Below, one piece after another: positions 7,189 through 15,897 of a stretch of 27,005 nucleotides of DNA. The notes under the pieces are model-generated. The model ran no database searches, was not told where the DNA came from, and saw nothing but the letters and a program-made list of their open reading frames with translations. A program made the translations under genes and the position numbers. The DNA comes from CAZULF01 sp964621215 (lineage in GTDB: Bacteria > Pseudomonadota > Gammaproteobacteria > UBA1113). The stretch is from assembly GCA_964621215.1 (NCBI GenBank), contig CAZULF010000018.1, positions 1-27,005 on the forward strand. The letters run 5' to 3'. The stretch's first letter is position 1, and every line of letters starts with the position of its first letter.

Positions 7189-8485
7189 TCGCGCGATAGC
7201 TGCTAAAGTGTTGGATGCTATTTTTGAGCAAGGCCAATCCCTTTCTACTGCATTACCACAATATATAGAAAAATACCCTGAGCTACGTGATCCACAATTA
7301 ATGCAAGAATTATGTTACGGCGTGTTACGACAATATTATTATTTGCAAGCTCTGTGTGAACAACTCCTGCCTAAACCACTGAAACAAAAAGATAGCGATC
7401 TTCATTATTTACTGCTGATTGGGATATATCAATTACAATTTTTAAATATACCGCCTCACGCATCGATTTCTGAAACGGTAAATGCGGCTAAAATGCTAAA
7501 AAAAGAATGGGCCAAAGGTTTAGTAAATGCGGTGCTGCGACAATTTCAACGTGAACAACACATTCTTACAAAGACTTCTCCTGAAGAACTGACACAACAA
7601 TTTAATCATCCATTGTGGCTGATTGAAAAACTACAACAAGCATGGCCAGAGCATTGGCAAGCGATATTGCTTGCGAATAATCAACATCCGCCGATGACTT
7701 TGCGAGTGAATCAACGTTTCTATTCACGAGAAAAATATATAGAAAAATTACAACAAGCAAATATTCTTGCAACCGTTCATGCTACGGTTGATACAGCTAT
7801 TGAATTAATTAAACCTGTAAATGTCAATAAACTACCAGGATTTAAAAACGGTTGGGTTTCAGTGCAAGATGCAGCATCACAATTAGCAGCAACTTTATTA
7901 GAACTTGCTCCGCAGCAACGAATATTAGATGCGTGCGCTGCCCCAGGAGGTAAAACCTGTCACATATTAGAAACAGAACCTAATTTAGCAGAGCTAGTGG
8001 CAATAGATATTGATGCTGAACGTTTACAACGTGTTACTGAAAATTTACAACGTTTACGTTTGCAAGCTACAGTTTACGCAGGAGATGCTAATCAACCATC
8101 GAATTGGTGGGATGGTAATTTGTTCGATCGCATTTTATGTGATGCCCCCTGCTCCGCAACCGGTGTCATTCGACGGCATCCAGATATTAAATATTTACGT
8201 CAACCGAATGATTTGGATAGTTTACATCAACAACAAGTTCACCTTTTACAGAGGTTATGGCCATTGCTTAAAGTAGGTGGTAAATTAGTCTACTCAACGT
8301 GCTCGATCTTTCCGCGTGAAAATGTCGAAGTTATTTCTGCTTTTTTACAAGCCGAGTCTACCGCTCGTTCGATTCCCATTAATGGGAAATGGGGCATTGA
8401 ACAAACTCACGGTCGCCAAATTTTACCGGGTGAAAACGGTATGGATGGATTTTATTACGCGGTGTTAGAGAAAACGGCTGGCTGA
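7181..8485 (+). CDS. rsmB: 16S rRNA (cytosine-C5-967) methyltransferase RsmB
   Basis: RsmB methylates C967 of 16S rRNA using SAM. The 434 residues match family length: a NusB-like RNA-binding domain (about 1-130), a linker, then the methyltransferase domain. SAM motif DACAAPGGKT is at 250-259, the DAPC motif (DAPCSATGVIRRHPD) at 321-335 with Cys324, and STCSIFPREN with the catalytic Cys374 at 372-381. The start overlaps the fmt stop (ATGAATAG). The TGA stop at 8483-8485 lies inside a REP-like repeat, and the last codons (KTAG) may derive from it. Confidence 0.97.
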   Translation: MNSRAIAAKVLDAIFEQGQSLSTALPQYIEKYPELRDPQLMQELCYGVLRQYYYLQALCEQLLPKPLKQKDSDLHYLLLIGIYQLQFLNIPPHASISETVNAAKMLKKEWAKGLVNAVLRQFQREQHILTKTSPEELTQQFNHPLWLIEKLQQAWPEHWQAILLANNQHPPMTLRVNQRFYSREKYIEKLQQANILATVHATVDTAIELIKPVNVNKLPGFKNGWVSVQDAASQLAATLLELAPQQRILDACAAPGGKTCHILETEPNLAELVAIDIDAERLQRVTENLQRLRLQATVYAGDANQPSNWWDGNLFDRILCDAPCSATGVIRRHPDIKYLRQPNDLDSLHQQQVHLLQRLWPLLKVGGKLVYSTCSIFPRENVEVISAFLQAESTARSIPINGKWGIEQTHGRQILPGENGMDGFYYAVLEKTAG

Positions 8486-8551
8486 AGTGAAGCGAAATCC
8501 AGGGTTATTATGATGAAATCCCGGATTCCGCTTTGCTGCATCCAGGCTACC
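8475..8551. repeat. Two REP-like units facing each other between rsmB and waaC
   Basis: A plus-strand unit (about 8475-8503, GGCTGGCTGAAGTGAAGCG...) and a minus-strand unit (8519-8551; its reverse reads TAGCCTGGATGCAGCAAAGC) are related and lie head to head. RNA from either gene could fold into a long imperfect hairpin, suitable as a shared terminator for the convergent genes. The units contain the rsmB stop and, exactly at the edge, the waaC stop (8547-8549). Confidence 0.7.
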
Positions 8552-9575
8552 TGAACTGTTGCATATGCTCAACAAATTGCTGCCACACAACATTAGGCGG
8601 TAATTGTGTAACAAAACACTTAGAGTCTTCAGTCCATTTACATTGTCGTAAATAACAGGGTGCACATTCAAACTCGGCCACCAGAAATTTTTGAAATGGA
8701 GTTTTGATCCCTAATAAATTCATATCGGTAGGACCATATAGATGAATAGCAGGAATGTTTAATGCAGCGGTGAGATGTGCTAAACCGGTGTCTACTGTGA
8801 TTACCGCGGTGGCGCCACGAATAACCTGTGCTTGTTCAATAATACGTAAACGTGGCAATACCGTGGTATTAGGGGCAACGCCTAAACGTTGCGCGCGTTC
8901 GTGCTCCGATTTCCCACCCCAAGGCAATACAATGTGATAACCTGCTGCGGTGGCTAATTTGATTAACTCTACCCAATAGGATTCGGGCCAATGCTTCGAA
9001 TTCCAAGTAGTGCTATGCATAAAAATAAGGTAGGGCTTGGGTAAAGTGAAATTTAATGCCGGCAATGCTTGTAAATCGATGCCAAAATCGGCCGGCGTAG
9101 TGGGTCGCTCATAACCTAACGCGGCCGCAAATAAAGAACGCTGGCGATCAACGGCATGGGCATTTTTAAAATCGGGTAAAGCAACAGTTTTTTGATAAAC
9201 AAGATGTGCTCCAGCTTCACGCACGCTTTGTTTATCCGTGCCACAACGTAGACCACGACTTAATAATGTGACGATAGCACTTTTTATATTATTTTGTGCA
9301 TCTAACACTATATCATAACGTTTAGTACGTAATTCGCGCCAAAAGCGCCATAAATCTCCCGACTTTAAAGATTGCCATTTGTTTTTTGACCAACGCCGAT
9401 GCGCACTTTTAATAATACGTGAAACACCAGGGTGCATTAAGGCAACATCGGCAAAGGCTTCATCGAGTACCCAATCAAATTCAATATCGGGTATAGCGCG
9501 TTTGGCATCGGTAATAGCAGGCAATGCATGAATTAAATCGCCCATAGAAGTGAGTTTTACAATTAACACGCGCAT
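8547..9575 (-). CDS. waaC: Lipopolysaccharide heptosyltransferase I
   Basis: WaaC adds the first L-glycero-D-manno-heptose to Kdo2-lipid A at the inner membrane. ATG 9575 gives 342 residues beginning MRVLIVKLTSMGDLIHALPA, the canonical GT9 N-terminus. An upstream in-frame ATG at 9611 would add 12 residues but falls inside the previous gene. The C-terminal half has the nucleotide-sugar-binding Rossmann fold with FMHSTTWNSKHWP, VDTGLAHLTAAL and YGPTD. The start lies two bases after the upstream gene's stop, suggesting coupling. CAPCYLRQC near the C-terminus is a Cys cluster also common in this family. Confidence 0.92.
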   Translation of the reverse strand: MRVLIVKLTSMGDLIHALPAITDAKRAIPDIEFDWVLDEAFADVALMHPGVSRIIKSAHRRWSKNKWQSLKSGDLWRFWRELRTKRYDIVLDAQNNIKSAIVTLLSRGLRCGTDKQSVREAGAHLVYQKTVALPDFKNAHAVDRQRSLFAAALGYERPTTPADFGIDLQALPALNFTLPKPYLIFMHSTTWNSKHWPESYWVELIKLATAAGYHIVLPWGGKSEHERAQRLGVAPNTTVLPRLRIIEQAQVIRGATAVITVDTGLAHLTAALNIPAIHLYGPTDMNLLGIKTPFQKFLVAEFECAPCYLRQCKWTEDSKCFVTQLPPNVVWQQFVEHMQQFR

Positions 9576-9577
9576 AG

Positions 9578-10228
9578 TTAGTATCCACCAAATCCTAAAC
9601 GGCGAGCCCATTGTTTTATTTTTGCAGAAAAACGATGCCGTGTTTGATGTTTAATTAACGCATTGTTATCGGTAAGATAATTCATTTGAATGACTTTACG
9701 TTCACCGACAATAGGTTTATGACCATGCCAACCATTATCCGTGACTTTAAATAACAATAAAGTACCCGCATTAGGCGGTACTTCTGCCGCAAAATTATCG
9801 AGGTTTTTATCGTCATACAGAATACGCAAGCGACCTTCATCTGCATCCCAACTATCATTCATATACATTAATAATGTTACTAACTTACTTTTGCTGTCAG
9901 TATGGATACGACCATCAGTTTTATCTGCGTGCCCACGTACAGTAATTAAAACCGGTTTATCGGTTAAATCCATTTCTAACTTTTTGGCAATGGTCTGACG
10001 TAAAGCATCGCTATTCAGCGCGTCTATTAATTGATTGAACACGTGGCCTGTTTGTACAGAGCTTAATGGAAAACTGCCGGCTTGTTTGATATCAGGGAAG
10101 TCGTTTTGTAATGCAGAGAGATATTCAGGTCGAATAAAATTAGGAATAATGACATAAGGATAGGGCGTCTGCTGTAACGCAGCGGCTTCCAAGGCGGCAA
10201 TATCTAGCATAGTGTGTTGATTAGTCAT
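9578..10228 (-). CDS. 2-oxoglutarate/Fe(II)-dependent oxygenase family protein
   Basis: This is a 216-residue putative dioxygenase of the prolyl-4-hydroxylase-like (2OG-FeII_Oxy_3) fold. The iron triad is present: His109 and Asp111 in GRIHTDSKSK, and His168 in NGWHGHKPIVGERK, with Arg177 as the likely 2-oxoglutarate contact. A short basic tail (KIKQWARRLGFGGY) ends the protein. It precedes waaC by two bases, so it probably belongs to the same transcript; modification of an LPS-related or surface substrate is possible, but the substrate is unknown. Start ATG 10228 is followed by a second in-frame ATG at residue 7. Confidence 0.82.
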   Translation of the reverse strand: MTNQHTMLDIAALEAAALQQTPYPYVIIPNFIRPEYLSALQNDFPDIKQAGSFPLSSVQTGHVFNQLIDALNSDALRQTIAKKLEMDLTDKPVLITVRGHADKTDGRIHTDSKSKLVTLLMYMNDSWDADEGRLRILYDDKNLDNFAAEVPPNAGTLLLFKVTDNGWHGHKPIVGERKVIQMNYLTDNNALIKHQTRHRFSAKIKQWARRLGFGGY

Positions 10229-10341
10229 GGATTCTCCCCTTTAATTCATAGGGCATAGTGCCCAAATTGGGAGCATTTTATCATGAAATTAGGGGAAAGG
10301 ATAAAATTCAGAGATTTTCTAATGCCTTCCTCGCAAATTCA

Positions 10342-10389
10342 CACAATACATTTTTGCCCAATACAAAAATGTATTGTGCAAAAATGTAT
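10342..10389. repeat. 15-bp perfect hairpin plus a repeated arm
   Basis: CACAATACATTTTTG (10342-10356) and its exact complement (10364-10378) flank a 7-base loop. Eleven bases of the right arm, CAAAAATGTAT, are repeated at 10379-10389, so the left arm has two alternative partners. It lies in the 204-bp gap between two minus-strand genes, downstream of the esterase and upstream of the oxygenase. No clean U-tract terminator is seen. Confidence 0.7.
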
Positions 10390-10432
10390 GACCGCGACCA
10401 TGACGTAACTAATTGATTTTAAATTAAAATAT

Positions 10433-11083
10433 TTAAATAACCCCTTCGATCCACACCTTTAAATCCCTAATTTCTTGATCACACACGTTATGTGCCATGG
10501 GATAACTGTGCCACTCTAGGGGAAAATTAGTCTGTTTTAATGTCTCCGCCAATTGCTGGCCAAGCTGGAACGGTACGATATCATCGGCGGTGCCGTGGGC
10601 AAGAAAAGTGGGAATGCGGGGAGTCGCTATGGTGATTAATTTATCGGCAATAGGCAAAAAAGTTGACAGTCCAATTAATCCGCCTAAGCGATGAGGTGTG
10701 GTTAAAGCGGTATAAGTGGCCATCGCTCCCCCCTGGGAGAAGCCCGCTAACAGAATGTGGTCGACTGGAATGCCGAGCGCAATTTGTTCTGCAATTAAAT
10801 GTTCAATTTGTGTGGCGGTGGCTTTGATTTCTGCTTCGGCAAAACCGTATTCAGCACTTGTACTTTTTGAATACAAATCAAACCAAGCTCGAGCTGGGAT
10901 GCCATTAAATAAACTAACTGGGCGAATGGGAGCGTGAGGAAAAATAAAACGAATGTTCAACTTAGATAGTTGTAATTGCGGAACGATTGGTTCAAAATCG
11001 TGTCCATCAGCACCGAGACCATGCAACCAAATAATGCTGTGAGTGGCGGGTTTCGAAGGTTCAACGGTGACTAGTTCTAACAT
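10433..11083 (-). CDS. Alpha/beta-hydrolase carboxylesterase (phospholipase/thioesterase family)
   Basis: This is a cytoplasmic serine hydrolase of the Abhydrolase_2 family (EstB/YpfH-like, related to acyl-protein thioesterase), 216 residues, standard length. The oxyanion region is WLHGLGADGHDFEP (19-32). The nucleophile elbow GFSQGG has Ser116, the acid is Asp168 in GTADDIVP, and the base His198 in MAHNVC. The substrate cannot be told from sequence; short-chain esters, lysophospholipids or acyl-proteins are all possible. It is divergent from lptM, with only 26 bases between starts. Confidence 0.9.
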   Translation of the reverse strand: MLELVTVEPSKPATHSIIWLHGLGADGHDFEPIVPQLQLSKLNIRFIFPHAPIRPVSLFNGIPARAWFDLYSKSTSAEYGFAEAEIKATATQIEHLIAEQIALGIPVDHILLAGFSQGGAMATYTALTTPHRLGGLIGLSTFLPIADKLITIATPRIPTFLAHGTADDIVPFQLGQQLAETLKQTNFPLEWHSYPMAHNVCDQEIRDLKVWIEGVI

Positions 11084-11109
11084 GGCAGTGATTTCCCAAG
11101 AGTAAATGT

Positions 11110-11328
11110 ATGCAAATACGGTTTATACCTTTAATGATGGCGATTATATGGTTTATTACGGCATGTGGCCAGTCAGGTCCATTATATTTGCCGCCCCCGG
11201 AGCATCCGCCAGTCCCCGGCTCGATTGATCATGATATTGCCGATGGCGAAGGAACGGATGTTGGCTCGGATCTGAGCCCTAATTCTGAGATTGTCGAAGG
11301 CCCGGTTTCGGATCCCCCCGCACCGTAG
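11110..11328 (+). CDS. lptM: LPS-assembly lipoprotein LptM (YifL family)
   Basis: LptM is a small outer-membrane lipoprotein that helps mature the LptDE LPS translocon. The 72 residues comprise a signal sequence with lipobox ITAC, lipidation at Cys19, then the hallmark CGQSGPLYLPPP and an acidic Pro/Ser/Asp-rich tail of about 40 residues. AAGAG at 11098-11102 precedes the ATG by seven bases. In many gammaproteobacteria it lies beside lysA/dapF; here it is followed by dotU instead. Confidence 0.88.
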   Translation: MQIRFIPLMMAIIWFITACGQSGPLYLPPPEHPPVPGSIDHDIADGEGTDVGSDLSPNSEIVEGPVSDPPAP

Positions 11329-11334
11329 TCGCAG

Positions 11335-11363
11335 TTGTATCTTTCACGCACAAATGATACAGT
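11335..11363 (+). promoter_or_regulatory. Possible dotU-icmF promoter
   Basis: TTGTAT (11335-11340) and TACAGT (11358-11363) are spaced 17 bp in the 68-bp gap between lptM and dotU. A GGATGG ribosome site (11385-11390) lies six bases before the dotU ATG. Confidence 0.35.
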
Positions 11364-11396
11364 GATATTAACTTTACTGGTCTTGGATGGGCGGAA

Positions 11397-12224
11397 ATGG
11401 AAACACAAACTGCAGTTGCTTTTGAGCCAATAGAGGAGGCACTCGACCCCTGGGCTTTAAACCAATGTAAGCCAGTAACAATGGCCCCTGCGGCATTGTC
11501 TGTACAATCTTATTGTCGTTCTAAAACTTTTATCGCGCGATCAGGCGTCAACCCACTAGTTGCTACGGCTTCGGCGCTATTTTCTTTAATTGCAAAATTA
11601 CGCCAGGCAAAATCGTATGAGAATTTGAATCAATTGCAGAGCGATCTTGTGCATGAAGTGAAAGCGTTTGAATGTGCTGCCATTGGACGCCATTACGATA
11701 CCGAACAAATTGTCGTTGCTCGTTATGTCATGTGCGCCACACTCGATGAAACAATTTTGCGTACAGCCTGGGGTTTGGCCAGAAATTGGCAACAATATTC
11801 GTTAGTTGCAGCATTTAAGGAAGATGCTGCTACCGGTGAGAAAGTCTTTGCGTTATTAGAACGGTTACGACAAACACCGACCGCCTATGTTGATTTATTA
11901 GAATTTTTCTATTTATGTTTAAGTTTAGGTTTTGAAGGTAAATATCGGATTATTGATAATGGCCGGCAAGCCTTAGATAGTTTGTTAGATGATTTGTATC
12001 GTATCATCCGCCGTGAGCGTGGTGATGTTTCCGCACCTCTGGTCGTTTCTTCGCAAGCGCGAATGATGCAAGCAGATAATCAATCCATAGGGTTACCATT
12101 AAAAAGTATTTTGACAACGGCAGCCATTATTTTAACTGTGGTATATACCAGCTTCGTAATGATGTTGCATATAGAAGTGCAACCCGTTTCCCAATTAATG
12201 GCCGCAGTGACAACTAATCAATAG
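11397..12224 (+). CDS. dotU: DotU/IcmH inner-membrane protein (Dot/Icm type IVB secretion)
   Basis: DotU works with IcmF to stabilise the Dot/Icm secretion complex at the inner membrane; it is homologous to TssL of type VI systems. The 275 residues have a long cytoplasmic domain with family motifs NPLVATASALFSLIAKLR (52-69), RYVMCATLDETI (109-120) and FFYLCLSLGFEGKYR (170-184), and one C-terminal membrane helix (about 236-258) with a short periplasmic tail. There is no OmpA/peptidoglycan-binding extension. icmF starts 13 bases later. With no tss genes in the window, a Dot/Icm role is favoured over type VI. Confidence 0.88.
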   Translation: METQTAVAFEPIEEALDPWALNQCKPVTMAPAALSVQSYCRSKTFIARSGVNPLVATASALFSLIAKLRQAKSYENLNQLQSDLVHEVKAFECAAIGRHYDTEQIVVARYVMCATLDETILRTAWGLARNWQQYSLVAAFKEDAATGEKVFALLERLRQTPTAYVDLLEFFYLCLSLGFEGKYRIIDNGRQALDSLLDDLYRIIRRERGDVSAPLVVSSQARMMQADNQSIGLPLKSILTTAAIILTVVYTSFVMMLHIEVQPVSQLMAAVTTNQ

Positions 12225-12237
12225 TAAGTCTTATGAT

Positions 12238-15200
12238 ATGCAAAAGAAACAAGAGAAAAAACCGGAAAAGTTGGATGATATTATTCAAAAATTGCATCAG
12301 CGATTCGAAGGTGCTATTCGTTTTTTAAAAGAAACGTCATTAAATAACATCGATCAACGCACAAAACTCTTTAATTTGCCTTGGTTTTTGCTTTTAGGTT
12401 TTCATGACTCAGGTAAAACATCCCTCTTAACACACTCACAACTAGACTTTATTTTAAGTAAAAAAAATCATTCTGAAAAACCACGTATGAGTCATTGTGA
12501 GTGGTGGGCAACACGCGAGACTGTGTTTTTGGATGTCAATAATGGTTACACGATTCAATCACGCAAGGACAAGCAGCAGCGTAAACTCTGGTTTGATTTT
12601 TTGGAGTTACTGCGACAACATCGACGCCAAAAGCTAGTGGATGGAGTTATCTTTTGTATTGATATCGATAAGCTGTGTACCACTAACAAAGCCGAACGGA
12701 ATGCCTATTTTCACAGTGTACGAGGACGATTGAAAGATTTAGCCAGTTATGCGCGCATGGCGTTTCCGGTATATTTTGTAATTAACAAAGCGGATAAATT
12801 ATCAGGTTTTCTCGATTTTTTCGACCACTTAAATAAAGATGAAGCGCGTCAACTGTGGGGCATGTTATTTAACCAAGCACAAACACATTCATCCCAAGCA
12901 TTGGCGGATGCCTTTGATTTAGAATACGATAAATTACTGGATCAGTTGAATCAACGCGTCATCTATCGATTGCATCATGAGCGTAATCTTAATAAACGGG
13001 CGTTGATTAAAGATTTTCCTTTGCAAGTAGAAAGTATTAAAAAGCCCCTAGCTGCGTTTTTACAAAATATGGCAGATACATTGGGAGCCAATCAACCCTG
13101 TCAATTGCGAGGAATTTATTTTTGTGCGGCGATGCCACAAGAGAATGTAGCCGTTGATCGTTTGCTGCAACCGTTAACACAAATTTTTTCTTTGCAAAAT
13201 CTGTTACCGGTGACGGAAAATCAAATTCATCGCCCTTATTTCACACATGATATTTTTCAACAGTTACTTCGCGACAAAAACTTAACTTTAAGCTATAACC
13301 AACAAACTCAACATAAATTTAAATTAGGTATGCAATGGGTGGCTGTGGGTGTATGTAGCTTGTTTGTCGTGAGCATGATCTATGGTTGGATACATAGTTT
13401 CTCAAAAAATATTGCTGATCTAAGCAAAATGGAGCAGGCATTAGCACAGTATCAATTGTTAGCTTCAAATACGAATACGGTTAATATGCATCAAACTTTG
13501 GCACAGCTAGATCGATTATCTCTAGCAAAATCACAATCAAAGCATGCCGTCATGCCATGGGTAATGCGTACTTTCATGAAACAGGATATGGCTATTTACG
13601 ATAAAGCTAACCAAGCTTTTATTCAGACTATCCAAACAATTATACAGCGACAATTGCAACAGATTTTAGAGATGCAATTAAAACAAGGCGTAAACTCAGC
13701 ATCCGATAAAATGTACGGCACGTTACGCGCATACTTAATGTTGTTTGAACCGCAATTTTTTAACAAAGATTATATTGTCGGATGGCTAGATCGCTATTGG
13801 TTGCAAACCGATCAATTAGGTGAAAAAGAAATCCAACAAATCAACAAATATTTAATGGTAGCTTTATCACAACCGTTAAATTTGCGGGCGAATAATCAGC
13901 TGATTGACGCTACACGTGCAAAATTAAATAATTTATCACAACCGATTTTAATCAAAGCATTAATTGAGGCAGGTACGGTAACAAATAGTCTGACATTGCA
14001 ATTACCTGCAGTAGAGGATCATTTAGTTTTTACTGCGCCAGTAACTCAAATTACTATCCCAGCAGCTTATCGCGTGGATCAATTTGCACATGTATATGAT
14101 TCGGTTTCATTACAAGTGGCAGATGCGTTAACCAATGGCGATTGGGTATTGCGCAATCAAATAAAAAAAGGGCCCGTTTCACCGCAATTAGTTGAGAAAG
14201 TAAGACAATTTTATATTGAAAATTACGTCGAATTATGGCGCACGGTGTTGTCTGGATTGCAAATAGCTCCCTTTAATTCTTACAAACAGGGCGCACAAGT
14301 TATTGCTACCTTTACGCAACCTAATTCACCTACGTTGAAATTAATTTATGAAATTGCGGCCAATACCAAAGTGTATTATCGTAATGCGCCTACCCCTATT
14401 AGTTTGCAATTTAGTGCTTTCCATAATTCAGTGAATCAAATATTGGCGACCAGTCACGATAATTTGCAACAACTTGGTGGTTATTTAGTGAGCTTACAAC
14501 AAAATGTAAACGCTTCCATGGCAGCGATAGAATTAGCAAAATCGCATAAATTGTTACAAGATCAACAAGGTGATGCATTTTATCAATTGACAACACAAGC
14601 TCAAAAAGCGCCATTTCCTTGTAATGTATGGTTGACGCAGTTGCTACAAAATAGTTGGAATTTAATTTTGCAAGATGCACAAAAAGGCATTAATCAAGCT
14701 TGGACGGATAATGTGTATTCTGATTTTCAAAATAAAATAGTTTCGTTTTATCCTTTTAACAAAGCTGCAGCGCAAGATGTAGCGATGGAAGAATTTTCGA
14801 CATTTTTTGCTCGCAGCGGCACGTTAGATAGTTTCATTACCACGTATTTAGCACCGTTTGTGGATCTACAACAGAAACCGTGGGCGTTAACTTCATTTAA
14901 TGGTGCAGTATTACCTATTTCTTCTGAATCATTAATTGCATTGCAACGTGCTGCAGCTATTCGAGATACGTTTTTTAATAAACAAAATGCGCCAGCACAA
15001 ATTCAGTTTTTATTAAAACCGACTATGTTATCACCCGAAACAAAAATGGTTGATTTAAGTATCGACTCGCAATCAGCCCAATATAATGACGAGTTTAAAG
15101 CGCCAACACGATTTGAATGGCCGGGTAAAGAAAAAACTCATTTTGTCGCCATGGTTTTCACAGGTAAAGATGATACGCAAACCAGCGCTACCATGACGGG

Positions 15201-15378
15201 CCCCTGGGCATTGTTTCACTGGTTAGATAGTGCTAATCCGCAACTTAATGGCGAGCAATTAAGTTTAAATTACCAAGCTGCGCCGTACGCGTTTGAGTTT
15301 GATGTCCTCAGTGACCAAACAAATAATCCTTTTACCCTGAATTTATTGCACGGATATACCATTCCAGCGTCGTTGTAA
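12238..15378 (+). CDS. icmF: IcmF/TssM-family inner-membrane protein (Dot/Icm type IVB secretion)
   Basis: This is a large inner-membrane partner of DotU, 1046 residues. A GTPase-like domain holds Walker A GFHDSGKT (54-61), a FLDVNNG stretch near 98-103 and NKAD (183-186). LRGIYFCAA (290-298) matches the family's conserved strand. One membrane helix (about 364-386) precedes a large periplasmic region. The C-terminus carries the IcmF-specific FEWPGKEKTHF and TGPWALFHWLD motifs. The two-helix hairpin that precedes the nucleotide domain in TssM proteins is absent: the first 50 residues are charged, and no in-frame start upstream would supply it. The start lies 13 bases after dotU. Confidence 0.9.
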   Translation: MQKKQEKKPEKLDDIIQKLHQRFEGAIRFLKETSLNNIDQRTKLFNLPWFLLLGFHDSGKTSLLTHSQLDFILSKKNHSEKPRMSHCEWWATRETVFLDVNNGYTIQSRKDKQQRKLWFDFLELLRQHRRQKLVDGVIFCIDIDKLCTTNKAERNAYFHSVRGRLKDLASYARMAFPVYFVINKADKLSGFLDFFDHLNKDEARQLWGMLFNQAQTHSSQALADAFDLEYDKLLDQLNQRVIYRLHHERNLNKRALIKDFPLQVESIKKPLAAFLQNMADTLGANQPCQLRGIYFCAAMPQENVAVDRLLQPLTQIFSLQNLLPVTENQIHRPYFTHDIFQQLLRDKNLTLSYNQQTQHKFKLGMQWVAVGVCSLFVVSMIYGWIHSFSKNIADLSKMEQALAQYQLLASNTNTVNMHQTLAQLDRLSLAKSQSKHAVMPWVMRTFMKQDMAIYDKANQAFIQTIQTIIQRQLQQILEMQLKQGVNSASDKMYGTLRAYLMLFEPQFFNKDYIVGWLDRYWLQTDQLGEKEIQQINKYLMVALSQPLNLRANNQLIDATRAKLNNLSQPILIKALIEAGTVTNSLTLQLPAVEDHLVFTAPVTQITIPAAYRVDQFAHVYDSVSLQVADALTNGDWVLRNQIKKGPVSPQLVEKVRQFYIENYVELWRTVLSGLQIAPFNSYKQGAQVIATFTQPNSPTLKLIYEIAANTKVYYRNAPTPISLQFSAFHNSVNQILATSHDNLQQLGGYLVSLQQNVNASMAAIELAKSHKLLQDQQGDAFYQLTTQAQKAPFPCNVWLTQLLQNSWNLILQDAQKGINQAWTDNVYSDFQNKIVSFYPFNKAAAQDVAMEEFSTFFARSGTLDSFITTYLAPFVDLQQKPWALTSFNGAVLPISSESLIALQRAAAIRDTFFNKQNAPAQIQFLLKPTMLSPETKMVDLSIDSQSAQYNDEFKAPTRFEWPGKEKTHFVAMVFTGKDDTQTSATMTGPWALFHWLDSANPQLNGEQLSLNYQAAPYAFEFDVLSDQTNNPFTLNLLHGYTIPASL

Positions 15379-15455
15379 AATCTGTTGCCAAGCCATCTTT
15401 TTAGATTTGCCATCTCAGCTTGTTAGATTCGCAATGTCATCTTTTTGGATTTGTC

Positions 15456-15475
15456 ATGCCAGCGAAGGCTGGCAT
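15456..15475. repeat. Short hairpin repeat in icmF 3' region
   Basis: ATGCCAGC (15456-15463), loop GAAG, GCTGGCAT (15468-15475) form a strong 8-bp stem in the 162-bp gap between icmF and the convergent toxin gene. Two degenerate ATCTTTTT-GGATTT-like copies precede it (about 15398-15457). It may terminate icmF transcription. Confidence 0.55.
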
Positions 15476-15540
15476 CCAGGCGGCGGAGAGATGAGACCAT
15501 AACTGGCATGAGAACGAAGAACGAATAGCTACCAACGCTA

Positions 15541-15897
15541 TCAAATGGCTAACACTTGCCGTAAACCCTCATCGATCAAACTTATTTCATGGGCAGATAA
15601 GATGCCTTCAAAGCGAATAAAGCGGCGTTTATCGAGAGCACGGAGTTGATCTAATACAGCGCGTACCTTTAAATTATTAAAATAAATTTGAATGCTAAGA
15701 GGCGGTTTTTCGGGTGCCTGAGTTGAAAGAGGAACCGCAATAATAGTACTGCGAGCTGCGTTGATAGGTGATGCGCCGACTAAAACCCATGGCCGCGTTT
15801 TCTTTTGCTCACTACCCTGTATTTGATGTTCTTCAACTAGGTAGACTTCGCCTCGTCGAAATTTAAAAGCATTACTTGGATTCTTGTGTATCATCAT
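15541..15897 (-). CDS. MazF/PemK-like endoribonuclease toxin
   Basis: This is a putative sequence-specific mRNA interferase of the PemK/MazF (CcdB-fold) superfamily, 118 residues. FRRGEVYLVEE, KKTRPWVLVGA, STIIAVPLSTQ and VLDQLRALDKRRF follow the order of conserved strands in this family; the Arg in KTRPWV and the Gln in LDQLRALD match active-site positions. Two adjacent ATGs start the gene inside the last codons of the antitoxin gene (26-nt overlap), with AGGATGG upstream. The overlap and order antitoxin-toxin are typical. The antitoxin type suggests a MazEF variant rather than a classical MazE pair. Confidence 0.88.
   Translation of the reverse strand: MMIHKNPSNAFKFRRGEVYLVEEHQIQGSEQKKTRPWVLVGASPINAARSTIIAVPLSTQAPEKPPLSIQIYFNNLKVRAVLDQLRALDKRRFIRFEGILSAHEISLIDEGLRQVLAI

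Noticed and set aside
8010..8276. Plus-strand 88-codon frame inside rsmB
   Set aside because: Out-of-frame shadow over the SAM-binding region of RsmB.
9576..9611. Upstream start of waaC at 9611
   Set aside because: It would overlap the oxygenase gene by 34 bases and add residues absent from the canonical MRVLIVKL start.
11397..15378. Type VI secretion (TssL-TssM) assignment
   Set aside because: No tssB/C/K/H or hcp/vgrG genes in 27 kb, no OmpA extension on DotU, and the gammaproteobacterial Legionellales-like context. Kept only as an alternative.
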